This document shows, one piece after another, positions 19,493 to 20,597 of a stretch of 20,597 nucleotides of DNA (position 1 is the first letter of the stretch; every line of letters begins with the position of its first letter). Source of the stretch: an uncultured bacterium (GTDB taxonomy: Bacteria; Planctomycetota; Phycisphaerae; Phycisphaerales; SM1A02); NCBI GenBank assembly GCA_903861235.1, contig CAIOTP010000160.1:1-20597 (forward strand), read 5' to 3'. Below the pieces are notes generated by a model. That model searched no databases. It was given only the letters and a program-made list of their open reading frames with translations, and was not told the origin of the DNA. A program made the translations under genes and the position numbers.

Positions 19493-20597
19493 GACGCGTG
19501 CCTCCGCTTCCACAGATAGAACAGGAACACGGCCGCCAGCACCGCGCCCACCAGGGCGGCGATGCGCCAGATCAGGCGTCCGGTGAGTTCGTCGGCGGCA
19601 CCCTGCACCTCGCGGATGCGCATCTGGATCAGCGACTCGACGGGCTTCAGGGCCGCCTCCATGCGCTGCTGCTGCGTGAGATTGTTGGTGGTGCCCAGCA
19701 GCTCGTTGGCCGCGATCAGGTTCTTGTGCACCTCGTTCAGCAGGCTCTCGTACTCCTTCAGATCGACCGGCTTCGCGGGCGGGGCGCCGGCGTTGGCGGC
19801 GGCCGAGGCCTGCTGCATGGCCTGCACGATGCGGAGCGCTTCGGTCACGCTCTTCATGGCGGAATCCGAATCCCGAAGGATGGCCTGGGTGCTGGTGGTG
19901 AGCGGACCCACCTTGTCGAGCAGCTGGACCGTGGACACGATCGACTCGCGGTACTGGGTGAGCAGCTCCTTGCCCAGGTCGCCCTTGCTCGCGAGCATGT
20001 CGGGCATGCCCGAGGCCATGTCGCTGACGTTGTTGATGTTCTGCAGCAGCCGCTGCGACTCCGGCATGACCAGGAAGTCGTAGGTGATGGCCTGGATGTT
20101 CCAGCCCGCGAACAGCGGCACGCGCTTGGCCCAGAAGAAGGACCGCTCCAGCGCGTAGTTCGCCTGGGCGACCTGCTCGGTGGCTCGGTCGAGCGGCTCC
20201 AGCAGGCCGCCGCCGCCCTTCACCTCCTCGATCAGGGCGGAACCACGGCTGGCCGCCACGTCGGAGAAGCGGACGTACGCCACGAATTCAGTGCCGCCGT
20301 TGGTGTACCACCAGTTCGAGATGAGCATGTCCAGCTCGTCCAGCTGGTCCTGTGTGAACACGCGGGCGCCGATCTCCCAGATGTCCTCGCGGGCATGGCG
20401 CAGGTTCTGCTCCAGGTACTGGGCCCGGTCGCCCCAGATCACGCGTGAGCGGCCCGAATCGACCCAGAAGTAGTTCTGCAGCGTGACCACCACCAGCTGG
20501 TCCACCAGCTGGGTGACCGTGTCAGGGCTGGTGGCGATGTCGTACATGCTGCTCACCCCGAGCAGCCGCAGGCCGTTCATGATGCGGCGCTGCTGCA
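19489..20597 (-). CDS. Tail-anchored, helical coiled-coil membrane protein (5' end outside window)
   Basis: The frame is open at the window edge, so the gene continues beyond it; the ATG at 20580 is only the first visible Met and is preceded in frame by 'QQRRI'. At least 363 residues are seen. Nearly all is predicted alpha-helical, with long amphipathic stretches such as 'ESIVSTVQLLDKVGPLTTST' and 'YESLLNEVHKNLIAANELLG' that suggest coiled coil. One membrane segment lies near the C-terminus ('IAALVGAVLAAVFLFYLW', about 338-355), followed by a basic 'KRRHAS' tail. No kinase, methyl-accepting or enzymatic motif is recognised. It is the first visible gene of an operon with the PstS-like protein (ATGA overlap) and may act with it at the membrane; the missing N-terminus could contain another domain. 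Confidence 0.75.
   Translation of the reverse strand, partial: QQRRIMNGLRLLGVSSMYDIATSPDTVTQLVDQLVVVTLQNYFWVDSGRSRVIWGDRAQYLEQNLRHAREDIWEIGARVFTQDQLDELDMLISNWWYTNGGTEFVAYVRFSDVAASRGSALIEEVKGGGGLLEPLDRATEQVAQANYALERSFFWAKRVPLFAGWNIQAITYDFLVMPESQRLLQNINNVSDMASGMPDMLASKGDLGKELLTQYRESIVSTVQLLDKVGPLTTSTQAILRDSDSAMKSVTEALRIVQAMQQASAAANAGAPPAKPVDLKEYESLLNEVHKNLIAANELLGTTNNLTQQQRMEAALKPVESLIQMRIREVQGAADELTGRLIWRIAALVGAVLAAVFLFYLWKRRHAS

Noticed and set aside
17582..19519. A 645-residue plus-strand open frame opposite the hydrolase and PstS-like genes
   Set aside because: Antisense to two genes with clear family motifs; no domain is visible in it.

Overview
The window is about 20.6 kb of GC-rich, densely coded bacterial DNA. 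It most likely comes from a planctomycete, probably of the Phycisphaerae. The evidence for this is two secreted proteins ending in paired dockerin-like Asp-rich calcium-binding repeats, a protein with a PEP-CTERM-like 'VPSPGSAA...GSRR' tail, and predicted secreted hydrolases. This is inference from protein style; no rRNA gene is present. No tRNA, CRISPR array, IS element, transposase or phage gene was recognised, so the window looks like ordinary chromosome with several lineage-specific clusters.

Layout. Bases 1-357 are the C-terminal part of a XerC/XerD-type tyrosine recombinase, which converges on and overlaps purK. Bases 333-1966 (minus) are the purE-purK pair of de novo purine synthesis. 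Bases 2091-3656 (minus) encode a large predicted secreted alpha/beta-hydrolase, divergent from a plus-strand pair (3715-5226) of a predicted lipoprotein and the 23S rRNA 2'-O-methyltransferase RlmE. pdxA (vitamin B6 synthesis, 5297-6418) follows and overlaps tail-to-tail with a PEP-CTERM-like exported protein (6334-7134, minus).

Bases 7246-11960 (minus) form a tight five-gene operon in which every junction is a 4-base ATGA or GTGA overlap. It encodes one soluble protein with barrel-sandwich (lipoyl-like) and KOW-like segments plus four membrane proteins. I recognise no named pathway for it, and it is the best candidate here for an undescribed system. A 325-base divergent region with two inverted repeats separates it from two tandem paralogous secreted serine proteases of lysyl-endopeptidase type (12286-14628 and 14732-17218). 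The paralogs share their front two-thirds but carry different C-terminal modules. Bases 17228-20597 (minus) hold a three-gene operon: a coiled-coil, tail-anchored membrane protein (cut by the window end), a PstS-like phosphate-type binding protein, and a PHB-depolymerase-like secreted hydrolase. No PstC, PstA or PstB is present in the window.

Regulation. Six genes (purE, the esterase, the lipoprotein, pdxA, the first gene of the five-gene operon, and an internal gene of that operon) have a TANNNT -10-like hexamer ending only 6-9 bases before the start codon and no clear Shine-Dalgarno sequence. This is the arrangement expected for leaderless mRNAs. Several genes inside operons, and the PEP-CTERM-like gene, instead have Shine-Dalgarno-like sequences.
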